From assembly GCF_900010755.1 (NCBI RefSeq), contig NZ_CZJT01000080.1, positions 62,001 through 126,000 of the forward strand: a stretch of DNA of 64,000 nucleotides, written 5' to 3'. The stretch comes from Paeniglutamicibacter antarcticus. GTDB taxonomy: Bacteria > Actinomycetota > Actinomycetes > Actinomycetales > Micrococcaceae. The notes under the pieces were generated by a model. That model was given only the letters and a program-made list of their open reading frames with translations. It did not search any database and had not been told where the DNA came from. Below, in pieces: positions 1 to 11,119 of this stretch; position 1 is the stretch's first letter, and each line of letters opens with the position of its first letter. Position numbers and translations under genes: made by a program.

Positions 1-598
1 GGAAGCCTTCGAGCTCGCGGGCGTGGTGGATGCCGCCGACCTCGAGGGGGCGCATGCCTGCTGCCGAAACGAATTCGGCCACGGCGGTGCGGGCGGCCTG
101 GTCACCTGCAATGAAGACGTCCTGGGTGACGCCGTTTGGGTTTCCCGCGGTCAACGGACCTGCGAAGTTGGTGTTGAAGGCCTTGACGACGCTCGCGGAG
201 GTGAGCGAGGCGATTTCCTCGGCGGCGGAGCTGCCGGCCGCGGTGGTCAGCGAGTCGAAGGTTTCGAAGTTGACCGGGTTGGAGATGTCGATGAGGATCT
301 TCGCATCGAGTGCCGCGCCCTGGGTGGTGACGTATTCCTTGGAGGCGTCGAACGGCAGTGCCAAGATGACGATGGCTCCGGCCGGGGCCTCGGTGGAGTT
401 GCCCGAGGCGATACCCTGGCCGAGCTCTGCGGCGAGGCTTGTTGCCGCTTCCGTGTTGCGGGCCAGGATCTGGAGGTTCTTGCCTGCCGCCAGTGCCTGG
501 GTGGACAGTGCGCGGGCCATGTTGCCGGTTCCGATGATGGTGATGTCGATAGACATTGCGTCCTTCTTTCCGAAGAGTCGAGCGAAGAAGTTCTTCAT
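1..598 (-). CDS. NAD(P)-binding oxidoreductase of the F420-reductase-like family (3' end cut by window edge)
   Basis: The visible 199 codons form a Rossmann domain with the dinucleotide motif GTGNMARAL near the N-terminus, an ISNPVN segment and VVKAFNTNFAGPL. This is the pattern of the NADPH-dependent F420 reductase/'NADP oxidoreductase coenzyme F420-dependent' family. Such proteins in Micrococcaceae usually act as general NADPH-dependent reductases, and F420 itself need not be the cofactor. Two starts are possible: ATG at 598 preceded by GAGGG, giving a short basic leader (MKNFFARLFGKKDA), and ATG at 556 preceded by AAGGA. The first is used here. The gene is divergent from the glycine-cleavage operon and its C-terminus lies outside the window. 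The family call is firm; substrate is unknown. Confidence 0.8.
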   Translation of the reverse strand, partial: MKNFFARLFGKKDAMSIDITIIGTGNMARALSTQALAAGKNLQILARNTEAATSLAAELGQGIASGNSTEAPAGAIVILALPFDASKEYVTTQGAALDAKILIDISNPVNFETFDSLTTAAGSSAAEEIASLTSASVVKAFNTNFAGPLTAGNPNGVTQDVFIAGDQAARTAVAEFVSAAGMRPLEVGGIHHARELEGF

Positions 599-626
599 GG
601 TGCCCTCACGTGAATTGGTTGATCTT

Positions 627-667
627 TCAAGTAAAACACTAGACCCTATTGGTTGAAGCGTCAAGTA
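627..667. promoter_or_regulatory. Direct repeat TCAAGTA upstream of the reductase
   Basis: TCAAGTA occurs at 627-633 and again at 661-667, within an AT-rich stretch that is unusual for this genome and lies 29-69 bp upstream of the reductase start. The second copy also begins a TCAA-N12-TTGA inverted repeat (661-680). It may be a regulator-binding region for the reductase gene, but no regulator gene is in view. Confidence 0.2.
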
Positions 668-745
668 TTTAATGTGTTGAATTTCGCCATGAGAGGGGCG
701 GGGTGGTGGAAAACCTGCAGATGGCTTGGGTGGGTGTGATGCGTG

Positions 746-774
746 TTGTGTGGCTCACGCATCGCCGGTATGAT
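746..774 (+). promoter_or_regulatory. Sigma-A-type promoter of the gcv operon
   Basis: TTGTGT (746-751) and TATGAT (769-774) are separated by exactly 17 bp. Transcription would start near 781, about 30 nt before the first riboswitch aptamer, which is a sensible arrangement. Assigned by inspection only. Confidence 0.55.
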
Positions 775-810
775 GGATATCGTGCCTCGCAGGGGGCATA
801 GCCATTGACA

Positions 811-1025
811 CGCGGCGGGAGAGTCCCGCTCAACGTAAGTTGGTCGGGCGCCGTAGGAGCAATTCCTCTCCGGGAAACTCTCAGGCCCCCGTACCGCCGC
901 GAAGAGGCAACTCTGGAAAGTAGCACATCGCCACGGCGGTGCGGCTCACCGAAGGTGCAAGCACCGTTCCGCCACGCGTGGACGATGCGGAAACTCTCAG
1001 GTCACAGAAACAGGGTCGGGGAGGA
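811..1025 (+). promoter_or_regulatory. Tandem glycine riboswitch upstream of gcvP
   Basis: Two consecutive glycine aptamers are recognisable from conserved blocks. The first has GCGGGAGAGTCCCG (814-828), CGCCGTAGGAGCAA and GAAACTCTCAGGCCCCCGTA. The linker region carries AGAGGCAACTCTGGA. The second has CACCGAAGGTGCAAGC (948-963) and GAAACTCTCAGGTC, ending near GGTCGGGGAGG. The cooperative tandem architecture is typical of gcv operons, where glycine binding usually turns expression on. The riboswitch starts about 30 nt after the predicted transcription start and ends about 50 nt before the gcvP start codon. Confidence 0.95.
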
Positions 1026-1077
1026 ACTTGCAGCTCGTTCGGCGTGCACGCACGTCGATGACCCAATGGAGTTCCCC

Positions 1078-3915
<2,838 letters not shown>

Positions 3916-3948
3916 GTCCGTACTCTTTTTGTGACACGAAAGGTAGCT

Positions 3949-5061
3949 ATGAGCGACCCGAAGAAAACCTCCCTGCATGCCAAGCATGCGGAACTTGGCG
4001 CTTCCTTCACCGACTTCGGTGGCTGGGACATGCCACTGAAGTACGGTTCGGAACTGGCCGAGCACAAGGCAGTGCGCGCCACCGCAGGCCTGTTCGACCT
4101 CTCCCACATGGGTGAAGTCTGGGTCGAAGGACCGCAGGCGGCAACGTTCCTGAACTCGGCACTTGCCGGGAACATGGCAGTGATGAAGGTCGGCAAGGCC
4201 AAGTACTCGGTCATCTGCGCCGAAGACGGCGGCATCATCGACGATTTGATCACCTACCGCCGCGGGGAAGAAAAATTCCTGGTGGTGCCCAACGCCGGCA
4301 ACGCCCCGGTGGTTGCCGCGGCCCTGGCCGAACGCGCCAAGGGCTTCGACGTGGTGGTCACCGACGCGTCGGATGAAACCTCACTGGTTGCCGTACAGGG
4401 CCCGGCAGCTGTTGCCATCCTGCACGAACTGGTTGCGCAGGACGCCAAAGCGGTAGTCACCGACATGAGCTACTACGCCGCCGACGAGCTCACCGTGGCA
4501 GGGATCGACGTGCTGCTGGCCCGCACCGGTTACACCGGCGAGGACGGCTTTGAACTGTACGTGCCCAACGCCCGGGCCGCTGAACTCTGGGACGCACTGA
4601 TGGCCGCCGGCGCCAACCACGGGCTGATCCCCGCCGGTTTGGCCTGCCGCGACTCGCTGCGCCTCGAGGCCGGCATGCCGCTGTACGGCAACGAGCTCTC
4701 CCGCGAAGGCAACCCGTTCGAAGCCAACCTCGGCCCGATCGTGTCCTTCAAGAAGGAAGAGAACTTCGCCGGCCGCGAAGCCCTGGAAGCCATCAAGGTC
4801 GAGGGTGCCAAGCGCGTGCTCGTTGGCCTCAAGGGCCTGGGCCGTCGTGCCGGCCGCGGCGGTTACCCGGTGGCGAAGGATGGCGTGCAGGTTGGCGTTG
4901 TCACCTCCGGCCAGCCTTCCCCGACCCTCGGCTACCCCGTGGCCCTGGCCTACGTCGAACCAGCCTTCGCCGAAATCGGCACGGCACTGGACGTGGATTT
5001 GCGCGGAAAGCCTGAGGCCTTCGAGGTCGTCGCGCTGCCGTTCTACACCCGCGCCAAGTAA
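3949..5061 (+). CDS. gcvT: Aminomethyltransferase (glycine cleavage T-protein)
   Basis: This 370-aa protein transfers the methylene group from aminomethyl-GcvH to tetrahydrofolate, releasing ammonia. GcvT signatures include the N-terminal GGWDMPLKYG and LFDLSHMGEV, the central ARTGYTGEDGFELY, and DSLRLEAGMPLYGNEL. Length is typical. The ATG at 3949 follows GAAAGG (3938-3943); a GTG six codons earlier is less well placed. It begins 33 bp after gcvP and is co-transcribed with it. Confidence 0.96.
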   Translation: MSDPKKTSLHAKHAELGASFTDFGGWDMPLKYGSELAEHKAVRATAGLFDLSHMGEVWVEGPQAATFLNSALAGNMAVMKVGKAKYSVICAEDGGIIDDLITYRRGEEKFLVVPNAGNAPVVAAALAERAKGFDVVVTDASDETSLVAVQGPAAVAILHELVAQDAKAVVTDMSYYAADELTVAGIDVLLARTGYTGEDGFELYVPNARAAELWDALMAAGANHGLIPAGLACRDSLRLEAGMPLYGNELSREGNPFEANLGPIVSFKKEENFAGREALEAIKVEGAKRVLVGLKGLGRRAGRGGYPVAKDGVQVGVVTSGQPSPTLGYPVALAYVEPAFAEIGTALDVDLRGKPEAFEVVALPFYTRAK

Positions 5062-5065
5062 CCTT

Positions 5066-5102
5066 GGTGGTGCGGGCGGGGCACTGCCCCGCCCGCACCA
5101 CC
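5066..5102. promoter_or_regulatory. Intercistronic 17-bp perfect stem-loop between gcvT and gcvH
   Basis: Arms 5066-5082 and 5086-5102 are perfectly complementary (GGTGGTGCGGGCGGGGC and its reverse complement) with a 3-nt loop ACT. It begins four bases after the gcvT stop codon. There is no T-run after it, so it is more likely an mRNA-stabilising, processing or partial attenuation element than a full terminator. It could set the ratio of GcvH and GlyA to GcvP and GcvT. Confidence 0.7.
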
Positions 5103-5154
5103 CACCCGGTCGTTGTATGAGCTGTACCCACATTCTTTGAGAGGAAATACCACC

Positions 5155-5535
5155 ATGAGCAAGGTCCTTGCAAACCTGCGTTACTCGGTCGAGCACGAAT
5201 GGGTCGACGCCTCGACCCCGACCAAGGTCGGCATCACCGCCGTTGCCGCCGATGCCCTGGGCGACGTTGTCTACGTTGACCTTCCAGAGGTAGGTTCCAC
5301 CGTCACCGCCGGTGAAACCTGTGGCGAAGTTGAATCCACCAAGTCGGTTTCCGACCTGTACGCACCTGTCACCGGCACCATCGTCGAGGTCAACCAGGAC
5401 GCCGTTGACAACCCGGCCATCCTGAACGAAGACCCGTACGGCGCCGGCTGGCTCTTCACCGTTGAGGTCACCGAGGAAGGCCCGCTGCTCTCGGCAGCGG
5501 ACTACGCCTCCGCAAACGGCGGCGACGTCGCATGA
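5155..5535 (+). CDS. gcvH: Glycine cleavage system H-protein
   Basis: A 126-aa lipoyl carrier that shuttles the aminomethyl group between GcvP, GcvT and dihydrolipoamide dehydrogenase. The lipoylation site is [15 protein letters not shown] with Lys63. The start RYSVEHEWV and the segment [12 protein letters not shown] are family hallmarks. The ATG at 5155 follows GAGAGGAAA. Its stop overlaps the glyA start as ATGA. The lipoamide dehydrogenase partner is not in the window. Confidence 0.96.
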   Translation: MSKVLANLRYSVEHEWVDASTPTKVGITAVAADALGDVVYVDLPEVGSTVTAGETCGEVESTKSVSDLYAPVTGTIVEVNQDAVDNPAILNEDPYGAGWLFTVEVTEEGPLLSAADYASANGGDVA

Positions 5536-6851
5536 CCGCTGTCTTCGAATCCCTGGCCCCCGCGTCGCTGACGCAGGACCTCGGGACCCTTGACCCGGAG
5601 ATCGCGGAACGCATTGATGCGGAGCTGGCCCGCCAGCAGCGCGGCCTGGAAATGATCGCCTCGGAGAACCACACCGCGCTTGCCGTGATGCAGGCCCAGG
5701 GTTCGGTGCTGACCAACAAGTACGCCGAGGGTTACCCGGGACGCCGCTACTACGGCGGTTGCGAAGAGGTCGACGTCGTTGAGACGCTCGCCATCGAACG
5801 CGTGAAGGCACTCTTCGGTGCCGGGTTCGCCAACGTGCAGCCGCACTCAGGTGCCCAGGCCAACGCCTCGGTCATGCACGCGCTGATCCGTCCGGGCGAC
5901 ACCATCATGGGCCTGAACCTGGCCCACGGCGGTCACCTGACCCACGGCATGAAGATCAACTTCTCCGGCCGCCTCTACAACATCGTCCCGTACGGTGTTG
6001 AAGAAGAAACCCTGGTCATCGACATGGACAAGGTCGAGGCCCTGGCCATCGAGCATAAGCCGAAGATGATCGTGGCCGGTTGGTCCGCATACCCGCGCGC
6101 ACTGGACTTCAAGCGTTTCCGCGAGATCGCCGACAAGGTCGGCGCGTACCTGTTCGTGGACATGGCGCACATTGCCGGACTGGTCGCAGCCGGCCTGCAC
6201 GCCTCGCCGGTGCCGCACGCCCACGTGGTCTCCTCCACCACGCACAAGACCCTTGCCGGTCCGCGCGGCGGCATCATCCTCACCAACGATGCGGACATCG
6301 CCAAGAAGATCAATTCGGCGGTGTTCCCCGGACAGCAGGGTGGCCCGCTGGAGCACGTGATTGCCGGCAAGGCAGTCGCGTTCAAGATCGCGGCAACCGA
6401 CGAGTTCAAGGAACGCCAGGGACGCACCATCGCCGGCGCCAAGATCCTCGCCGAGCGCCTCACCGCCTCCGACGTGGCGGCCAAGGGCATCTCGGTGCTC
6501 ACCGGCGGCACCGATGTGCACCTGGTCCTGGTGGACCTGCGCAACTCGGAGCTCGATGGGCAGCAGGGCGAAGACCTGTTGGCAAAGGTAGAGATCACTG
6601 TGAACCGCAATGCGGTCCCGTTTGATCCGCGCCCGCCGATGGTCACCTCCGGGCTGCGCATCGGCACCCCGGCACTGGCAACCCGTGGCTTCTCCGAGGC
6701 CGCCTTCGTGGAGGTCGCGGACATCATTGCCGAGACCCTCATCGCCGGCACCGAGGAAAACAACGAGGGGACCCTCGCGGCCCTGAAGGACCGCGTGCAC
6801 GCCCTGGCCAACGCACACCCGCTGTACCCGGAACTGGCAAAACTGGCCTAA
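5532..6851 (+). CDS. glyA: Serine hydroxymethyltransferase
   Basis: The 439-aa PLP enzyme interconverts serine plus tetrahydrofolate with glycine plus 5,10-methylene-tetrahydrofolate. It has the MIASENHTA and [10 protein letters not shown] motifs and the PLP site [14 protein letters not shown] with Lys239. It is translationally coupled to gcvH by a 4-bp ATGA overlap and ends the riboswitch-controlled operon. Together with GCV it can turn two glycines into one serine, which SdaA immediately downstream can deaminate to pyruvate. Confidence 0.96.
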   Translation: MTAVFESLAPASLTQDLGTLDPEIAERIDAELARQQRGLEMIASENHTALAVMQAQGSVLTNKYAEGYPGRRYYGGCEEVDVVETLAIERVKALFGAGFANVQPHSGAQANASVMHALIRPGDTIMGLNLAHGGHLTHGMKINFSGRLYNIVPYGVEEETLVIDMDKVEALAIEHKPKMIVAGWSAYPRALDFKRFREIADKVGAYLFVDMAHIAGLVAAGLHASPVPHAHVVSSTTHKTLAGPRGGIILTNDADIAKKINSAVFPGQQGGPLEHVIAGKAVAFKIAATDEFKERQGRTIAGAKILAERLTASDVAAKGISVLTGGTDVHLVLVDLRNSELDGQQGEDLLAKVEITVNRNAVPFDPRPPMVTSGLRIGTPALATRGFSEAAFVEVADIIAETLIAGTEENNEGTLAALKDRVHALANAHPLYPELAKLA

Positions 6852-6876
6852 GGCCCGGTTCACCAGTAACGTCGCT

Positions 6877-6914
6877 GCGAGTCCGGGATTCACAAGATCC
6901 CGGACTCGCGGCGT
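6877..6914 (+). terminator. Stem-loop terminator after glyA
   Basis: A perfect 13-bp GC-rich stem (6877-6889 with 6897-6909, loop TCACAAG) lies 25 bp after the glyA stop and is followed by GGCGTTTCC. The T-run is weak, so termination may be partial, with some read-through into sdaA. Confidence 0.6.
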
Positions 6915-7013
6915 TTCCACCACCGGCCGTGGCACGCGTCACAACGCGCGCATTGTTCCTGCGCCTCCATGGCCGCATCCGTTCGGCAGTACCTCGTATA
7001 AGGAAGTCATCTC

Positions 7014-8423
7014 GTGGCTATCAGCGTTTTCGATCTTTTCACCGTGGGCATCGGGCCTTCGTCCTCGCACACGGTGGGCCCCATGCGCGCAGCGTATGCC
7101 TTCTCCGCCAAGCTGGTGCGCGAGAACCTCATCGCCAACACCGCCTCCCTGCGCGTTGACGTGTACGGTTCGCTGGCCGCAACCGGCCGCGGACACGGCA
7201 CGTTCACCGCCATCATGCTGGGGCTCGAAGGCTACGAACCCGAGAACATCCTTCCCTCCGAGGTTGACGAACGCCTCGAAATCATGGAAGCCAGCGGCAA
7301 GCTGCAGCTGTGCGGAGCCCTGGGCCAGGGCAAGGAGCTCGATTACACTGTCGCCGACATGATCCAGCACCCGCTGACAGTGTTGCCGCGGCACACCAAC
7401 GGCATGAAGCTCGCCGCGGTTGACGCCGAGGGCAACACGCTCATCGAGGAAACCTACTACTCCGTGGGCGGCGGATTCATTGTCCGCGACGGCGCCGAGG
7501 AAAAGCTTGCCGCCAACTTCGAACAGGCCATCAACTCCCAGCCCTACCCGTTCCGCACCGCCGCCGAGCTGCTTGAGCACTGCGCAACCACAGGGCTTTC
7601 GATCGCCGGGGTCATGGCCGCGAACGAGGAAGTCCACCGCACCAAGGAAGAGATCCGCGCCGGCCTGCTCCACATCTGGCAGGTCATGGAGGACTGCAAG
7701 GACGCCTCGCTGACCCGCGAGGGCGTGCTGCCCGGCGGGTTGAAGGTTCGCCGCCGCGCCCCCGAATGGCACAAGCGCCTGGCCAAGGAGGACAAGGACC
7801 GCGATCCGGTGTTCTGGCAGGAATGGGTGAACCTGGTGGCGCTGGCGGTCAACGAGGAAAACGCCTCCGGGGGCCGCGTGGTCACCGCGCCGACCAACGG
7901 CGCCGCCGGCATCATCCCCGCCGTCATGTTCTACGCCACCCACTACGCGCCGGGCGCCAAGTACTGGAACCAGGAAGAGCGCGACGACGTGATCGTCCGT
8001 TTCATGCTCACCGCCGCCGCCATCGGCGTGCTCTACAAGGAGCAGGCCTCCATCTCCGGAGCCGAGGTCGGCTGCCAGGGCGAGGTCGGTTCGGCCTCCT
8101 CGATGGCCGCTGGCGGGCTGGCCGAGATCCTCGGCGGCACCGTTGACCAGGTGGAGAATGCCGCGGAAATCGCCATGGAGCACAACCTGGGCCTGACCTG
8201 CGACCCGATTGGCGGGCTCGTGCAGATCCCGTGCATCGAGCGCAACGCCATCGCCGCGTCAAAGGCCATCAATGCGGCAAAGATGGCGCTGATGGGCGAT
8301 GGCCAGCACCACGTGAGCCTCGACGAAGTCATCATCACCATGCGCGAAACCGGCAAGGACATGAGCTCCAAGTACAAGGAAACAGCGATGGGCGGCCTGG
8401 CCGTGAACGTCATCGAATGCTAA
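7014..8423 (+). CDS. sdaA: L-serine ammonia-lyase (iron-sulfur type, single chain)
   Basis: A 469-aa single-chain L-serine dehydratase with fused beta and alpha domains that converts L-serine to pyruvate and ammonia. The N-terminus [20 protein letters not shown] is the beta-domain signature. The alpha domain carries the cysteines expected to ligate the 4Fe-4S cluster in [20 protein letters not shown] and [18 protein letters not shown]. The GTG at 7014 follows AAGGAAG. It lies 162 bp after glyA behind a stem-loop and completes a glycine-to-pyruvate route. Confidence 0.96.
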   Translation: MAISVFDLFTVGIGPSSSHTVGPMRAAYAFSAKLVRENLIANTASLRVDVYGSLAATGRGHGTFTAIMLGLEGYEPENILPSEVDERLEIMEASGKLQLCGALGQGKELDYTVADMIQHPLTVLPRHTNGMKLAAVDAEGNTLIEETYYSVGGGFIVRDGAEEKLAANFEQAINSQPYPFRTAAELLEHCATTGLSIAGVMAANEEVHRTKEEIRAGLLHIWQVMEDCKDASLTREGVLPGGLKVRRRAPEWHKRLAKEDKDRDPVFWQEWVNLVALAVNEENASGGRVVTAPTNGAAGIIPAVMFYATHYAPGAKYWNQEERDDVIVRFMLTAAAIGVLYKEQASISGAEVGCQGEVGSASSMAAGGLAEILGGTVDQVENAAEIAMEHNLGLTCDPIGGLVQIPCIERNAIAASKAINAAKMALMGDGQHHVSLDEVIITMRETGKDMSSKYKETAMGGLAVNVIEC

Positions 8424-8463
8424 TGAGCTGACCGGCAAAAAGCTAAACAGCCAGCAGCAATGC

Positions 8464-8516
8464 GGCCCGGGAGGAGCGGTTTGGAGCGATCCAAGCCCCA
8501 TCCACCCGGGCCTTTT
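8464..8516 (+). terminator. Two-tier rho-independent terminator after sdaA
   Basis: An outer 8-bp stem GGCCCGGG/CCCGGGCC (8464-8471 with 8505-8512) encloses an inner stem (8478-8485 with 8490-8497) and is followed directly by TTTT. It is a convincing terminator for sdaA. Confidence 0.8.
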
Positions 8517-8585
8517 GCGTGCTTCGCCGGCACCCGCAACGCTGCGTGGCCGGTTGGCCGGACCGCGCCTGATAGTCTTCACACC

Positions 8586-9092
8586 ATGCTCACCATCAGG
8601 CCCTTTGAAATCGACGACCGCGACGAAGCGCTGGCCGCACGCACCGAACTGGATGCTGACGACTTCGATTTCCTGCTGGGCTATTCCTACCGCCGCGGCT
8701 TCGATCAGTACCTTGAGCAACTTGCAGCCCACGAACAGGGCCTGGGCCTGCCCGACGGGTGGGTTGCCTCGGCACTGTGGGGAGCGTTCGTCGACGGGGA
8801 ACTGGTGGGTCGCACCTGCATCCGCTTTGAACTCAACGAGCACCTGCTGCAGGTCGGCGGGCACATCGGCTACGGGGTGCGCCCGGGGCACCGCCGGCGC
8901 GGCCACGCCACGGAGATCCTGCGTTTGTCCCTGGACCAGCTGGCCGCCCGCGGCATCAAGAATGCGCTGGTGACCTGCGATGAGCAGAACACGGCATCTG
9001 CCAGGACCATCGAGGCCAACGGAGGGGTGCTGGAAAACATCATCGAGGCGGGCGGGCGCCGCACCATGAGATTCTGGGTTCCCGCCAGCTGA
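8586..9092 (+). CDS. GNAT-family N-acetyltransferase
   Basis: A 168-aa protein with the complete GNAT fold order: N-terminal LTIRPFEIDD, a mid beta-strand LVGRTCIRFEL, the acetyl-CoA loop VRPGHRRRGHATE (R-R-G-H-A), and the C-terminal CDEQNTASARTIEANGG helix. It resembles YjcF/MccE-type small-molecule acetyltransferases, but the substrate cannot be read from the sequence. The ATG at 8586 was chosen because similarity to the family begins there; no strong ribosome site is visible. It is a single gene between the sdaA terminator and the mgtE leader. Confidence 0.85.
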   Translation: MLTIRPFEIDDRDEALAARTELDADDFDFLLGYSYRRGFDQYLEQLAAHEQGLGLPDGWVASALWGAFVDGELVGRTCIRFELNEHLLQVGGHIGYGVRPGHRRRGHATEILRLSLDQLAARGIKNALVTCDEQNTASARTIEANGGVLENIIEAGGRRTMRFWVPAS

Positions 9093-9268
9093 GCCTTGCG
9101 GAAGAACCGGGTGTCCGGGCGCGTGAAAAGGTGCCCCGCGACACTATTGTGGCCATTTCCCCGGGATTGAGCCTAGGATGGCGGTAGGGACCGGGTTCGG
9201 CATGCCAGCACTAGCAGCCACATCACCGGCCCGATGAAACCCGAACAAGGATGGAGGTGACCGCAGGC

Positions 9269-9349
9269 ATGGACGACGGACATAGTCGATCTACCGCACC
9301 GCGCGAGCCTCGCCTGGCCCCGCGGGAATCATCCATTCACCAAGCCTGA
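9269..9349 (+). CDS. 26-codon upstream ORF (candidate leader peptide) of mgtE
   Basis: ATG at 9269 is preceded by GGAGGTGA (9253-9260), a near-perfect Shine-Dalgarno at 8-nt spacing and stronger than that of many full genes here. The peptide starts MDDGHSRSTAPR, ends SSIHQA, and contains three prolines and two N-terminal aspartates. The stop at 9347-9349 lies six bases before a perfect hairpin. The position in the mgtE leader, the strong SD and the Pro/Asp content resemble leader peptides that control Mg2+ transporters in other bacteria. Whether it is translated, and its role, are inference. Confidence 0.45.
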   Translation: MDDGHSRSTAPREPRLAPRESSIHQA

Positions 9350-9354
9350 ACCGC

Positions 9355-9373
9355 CCTCGAATCAGATTCGAGG
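9355..9373 (+). promoter_or_regulatory. Hairpin in the mgtE leader that overlaps a downstream Shine-Dalgarno
   Basis: CCTCGAAT (9355-9362), loop CAG, ATTCGAGG (9366-9373) form a perfect 8-bp stem. Its 3' arm runs into GAGGAG (9370-9375), the SD of a second small ORF at 9386. A ribosome stopping at the first small ORF (stop 9347-9349) would cover the 5' arm and free that SD. The whole 9093-9591 stretch holds no larger gene. It also contains a CCCG-N6-CGGG hairpin (9397-9410), and GGCATGG at 9267-9273 is complementary to CCATGCC at 9384-9390. Confidence 0.45.
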
Positions 9374-9385
9374 AGTCCAGTGCCC

Positions 9386-9451
9386 ATGCCGGCGGACCCG
9401 CTTGAACGGGGTTTGGCGCGGCGATCAATCCGGACATTCGTTTTCGGATGA
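9386..9451 (+). CDS. Second small upstream ORF (21 codons) of mgtE
   Basis: ATG at 9386, preceded by GAGGAG at 10-nt spacing, opens a 21-codon frame (starts MPADPLERG, ends RTFVFG) with its stop at 9449-9451, 140 bp before mgtE. Its SD is partly inside the 9355-9373 hairpin. Very short ORFs occur by chance in GC-rich DNA, so this is tentative. Confidence 0.3.
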   Translation: MPADPLERGLARRSIRTFVFG

Positions 9452-9591
9452 GTTGAGATTCCCCCCACTTTCGGCGCCGGGTTCGTGCGGTAGCGATTTC
9501 GCAGCTTCACCACACAACCGCCCCTTTCTGCACACGCTGCCCCATGCCCTCGAGGCCGGCCTGCGCGTGCCCGCACCGGAGGTACCGGAAC

Positions 9592-10950
9592 ATGATCAAA
9601 TCACCCACCGTCTCATTCGACGAAAGCGCAGAACTGCTGGTTAAGGCCCTGGGGGCCAACGATGTCGCAAACATTTCGCGCGTCCTGAAACCACTTGATG
9701 TCACCGAAACGCTCGAGCAACTTGAACGCCTGAGCACCATCGAACGCGCCCTGGCGTACCGCACGCTGCCCAAGGACCGTGCCATGGAGGTCTTCGAACG
9801 CCTCGACACCGCGCTGCAGGCGGATCTTGTCGAGGGCCTACAGGATTCGGAGGTTGCCGAGGTCTTTGCGGCGTTGAGCCCCGATGACCGGGTGGCGCTG
9901 ATGGATGAGCTGCCGGCCTCGGTGGCCAACCGGCTGATCCTGGGCCTCGATGAGAAGGAACGCGCGCTGACCTCAACGGTGCTGGGCTACCCGCAGGGTG
10001 CCGTGGGCCGCTACATGAGCCCCGAGTTTGTGATCACGCACCCGCAGCTGAGCGTGGGGGAGACCTTCGCCCGCGTGCGGGCCCAGCTCGATGACGCCGA
10101 GAGCGTTTACACGATTCCGGTCACCGATGCCGGACGGCACCTGGTGGGAGTGGTGTCCCTGCGCGATGTCTTGCGTGCGGATGCAGCTGAACTGATTTCG
10201 GGGATCATGAAGAGCCCGTTGAGTGTTCCGGCCACGCAGGATGCCGAGGAGGCGGCACGGTATTGCGCCGATGCCAAGGTGCTGGTGCTGCCGATTGTCG
10301 ATGCCGAAGACCGGTTGGTTGGCATCTTGACGGTTGACGATGCCCTGCAGATCCTCGAGGACGCCGAATCCGAGGACGCGGCACGCTCCGGGGGCAGCGA
10401 GCCGCTGCGCCGTCCCTACCTGGCCACCCCGGTGCGCAGCATTGTGCGCGCCCGCGTGGTGTGGCTGCTGGTGCTCGCCCTCGGTGCCACGCTCACGGTT
10501 CAGGTCATCGGTGCGTTCGAGGCCACCCTCGAGGCGCAGGTGGTGCTCTCGCTGTTCATTCCGCTACTCATCGGCACCGGCGGCAACACCGGCAACCAGG
10601 CGGCCACCACGATCACCCGCGCCCTGGCGTTGGGGGATGTGCGCCCGCGGGATGTGTTCAAGGTGTTTTTGCGCGAGGTGCGCGTCGGGTCCCTGTTGGG
10701 TTTGCTGCTGGGGATACTGGGATTCACCATTGCGGCGATCGCCTTCACTGTGCCCATCGGGCTGGTCATCGGACTGACGCTGTTGGGTGTCTGCACCATG
10801 GCGGCAAGCATCGGCGGGCTGATGCCGCTGCTGGGCAAGGCGGTGCGGGCCGATCCCGCGGTGTTCTCCAACCCGTTCATTTCAACGTTTGTCGATGCCA
10901 CAGGATTGATCATCTACTTCCTGATCGCCACCGCGATCCTTGGCCTGTAG
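9592..10950 (+). CDS. mgtE: MgtE-family magnesium transporter
   Basis: A 452-aa inner-membrane Mg2+ channel/transporter with the full architecture. The cytosolic MgtE_N helical domain spans residues about 15-120, a CBS pair (TIPVTDAGRHLVGVVSL and VLPIVDAEDRLVGILTV) about 125-260, and a five-helix pore domain from about 285. Pore motifs GTGGNTGNQAATT and the last-helix STFVDATGLIIYF, with its conserved Asp, are present. The ATG at 9592 follows GGAGG (9579-9583). The 500-bp leader with two small ORFs suggests post-transcriptional control. The next gene follows after 169 bp on the same strand. Confidence 0.95.
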   Translation: MIKSPTVSFDESAELLVKALGANDVANISRVLKPLDVTETLEQLERLSTIERALAYRTLPKDRAMEVFERLDTALQADLVEGLQDSEVAEVFAALSPDDRVALMDELPASVANRLILGLDEKERALTSTVLGYPQGAVGRYMSPEFVITHPQLSVGETFARVRAQLDDAESVYTIPVTDAGRHLVGVVSLRDVLRADAAELISGIMKSPLSVPATQDAEEAARYCADAKVLVLPIVDAEDRLVGILTVDDALQILEDAESEDAARSGGSEPLRRPYLATPVRSIVRARVVWLLVLALGATLTVQVIGAFEATLEAQVVLSLFIPLLIGTGGNTGNQAATTITRALALGDVRPRDVFKVFLREVRVGSLLGLLLGILGFTIAAIAFTVPIGLVIGLTLLGVCTMAASIGGLMPLLGKAVRADPAVFSNPFISTFVDATGLIIYFLIATAILGL

Positions 10951-11119
10951 GCGCGGCGCGCGGCCCGGATCATGTGCCAGCCCGGGCCGCCGCGGCGCAT
11001 CATCCTACCCACGGGGACGGGTTTCCAACAGGCCTTTCGGGCGGGTGCGCTCCGGTGCTACGGTGGGCAGACGGTCCGAATCGGCATGCGGCACACACCG
11101 CATGGGAAGGAGTCCCCCC

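Noticed and set aside
1..598. Evidence for F420-dependent metabolism
   Set aside because: The family name alone does not show F420 use; no F420 biosynthesis genes are visible and many members use only NADPH with other acceptors.
9093..9591. M-box or c-di-AMP riboswitch upstream of mgtE
   Set aside because: The conserved M-box core (GTTAGGTGAGGCTCC-like) and the ydaO-type blocks are not present. Small ORFs and a hairpin explain the region better.
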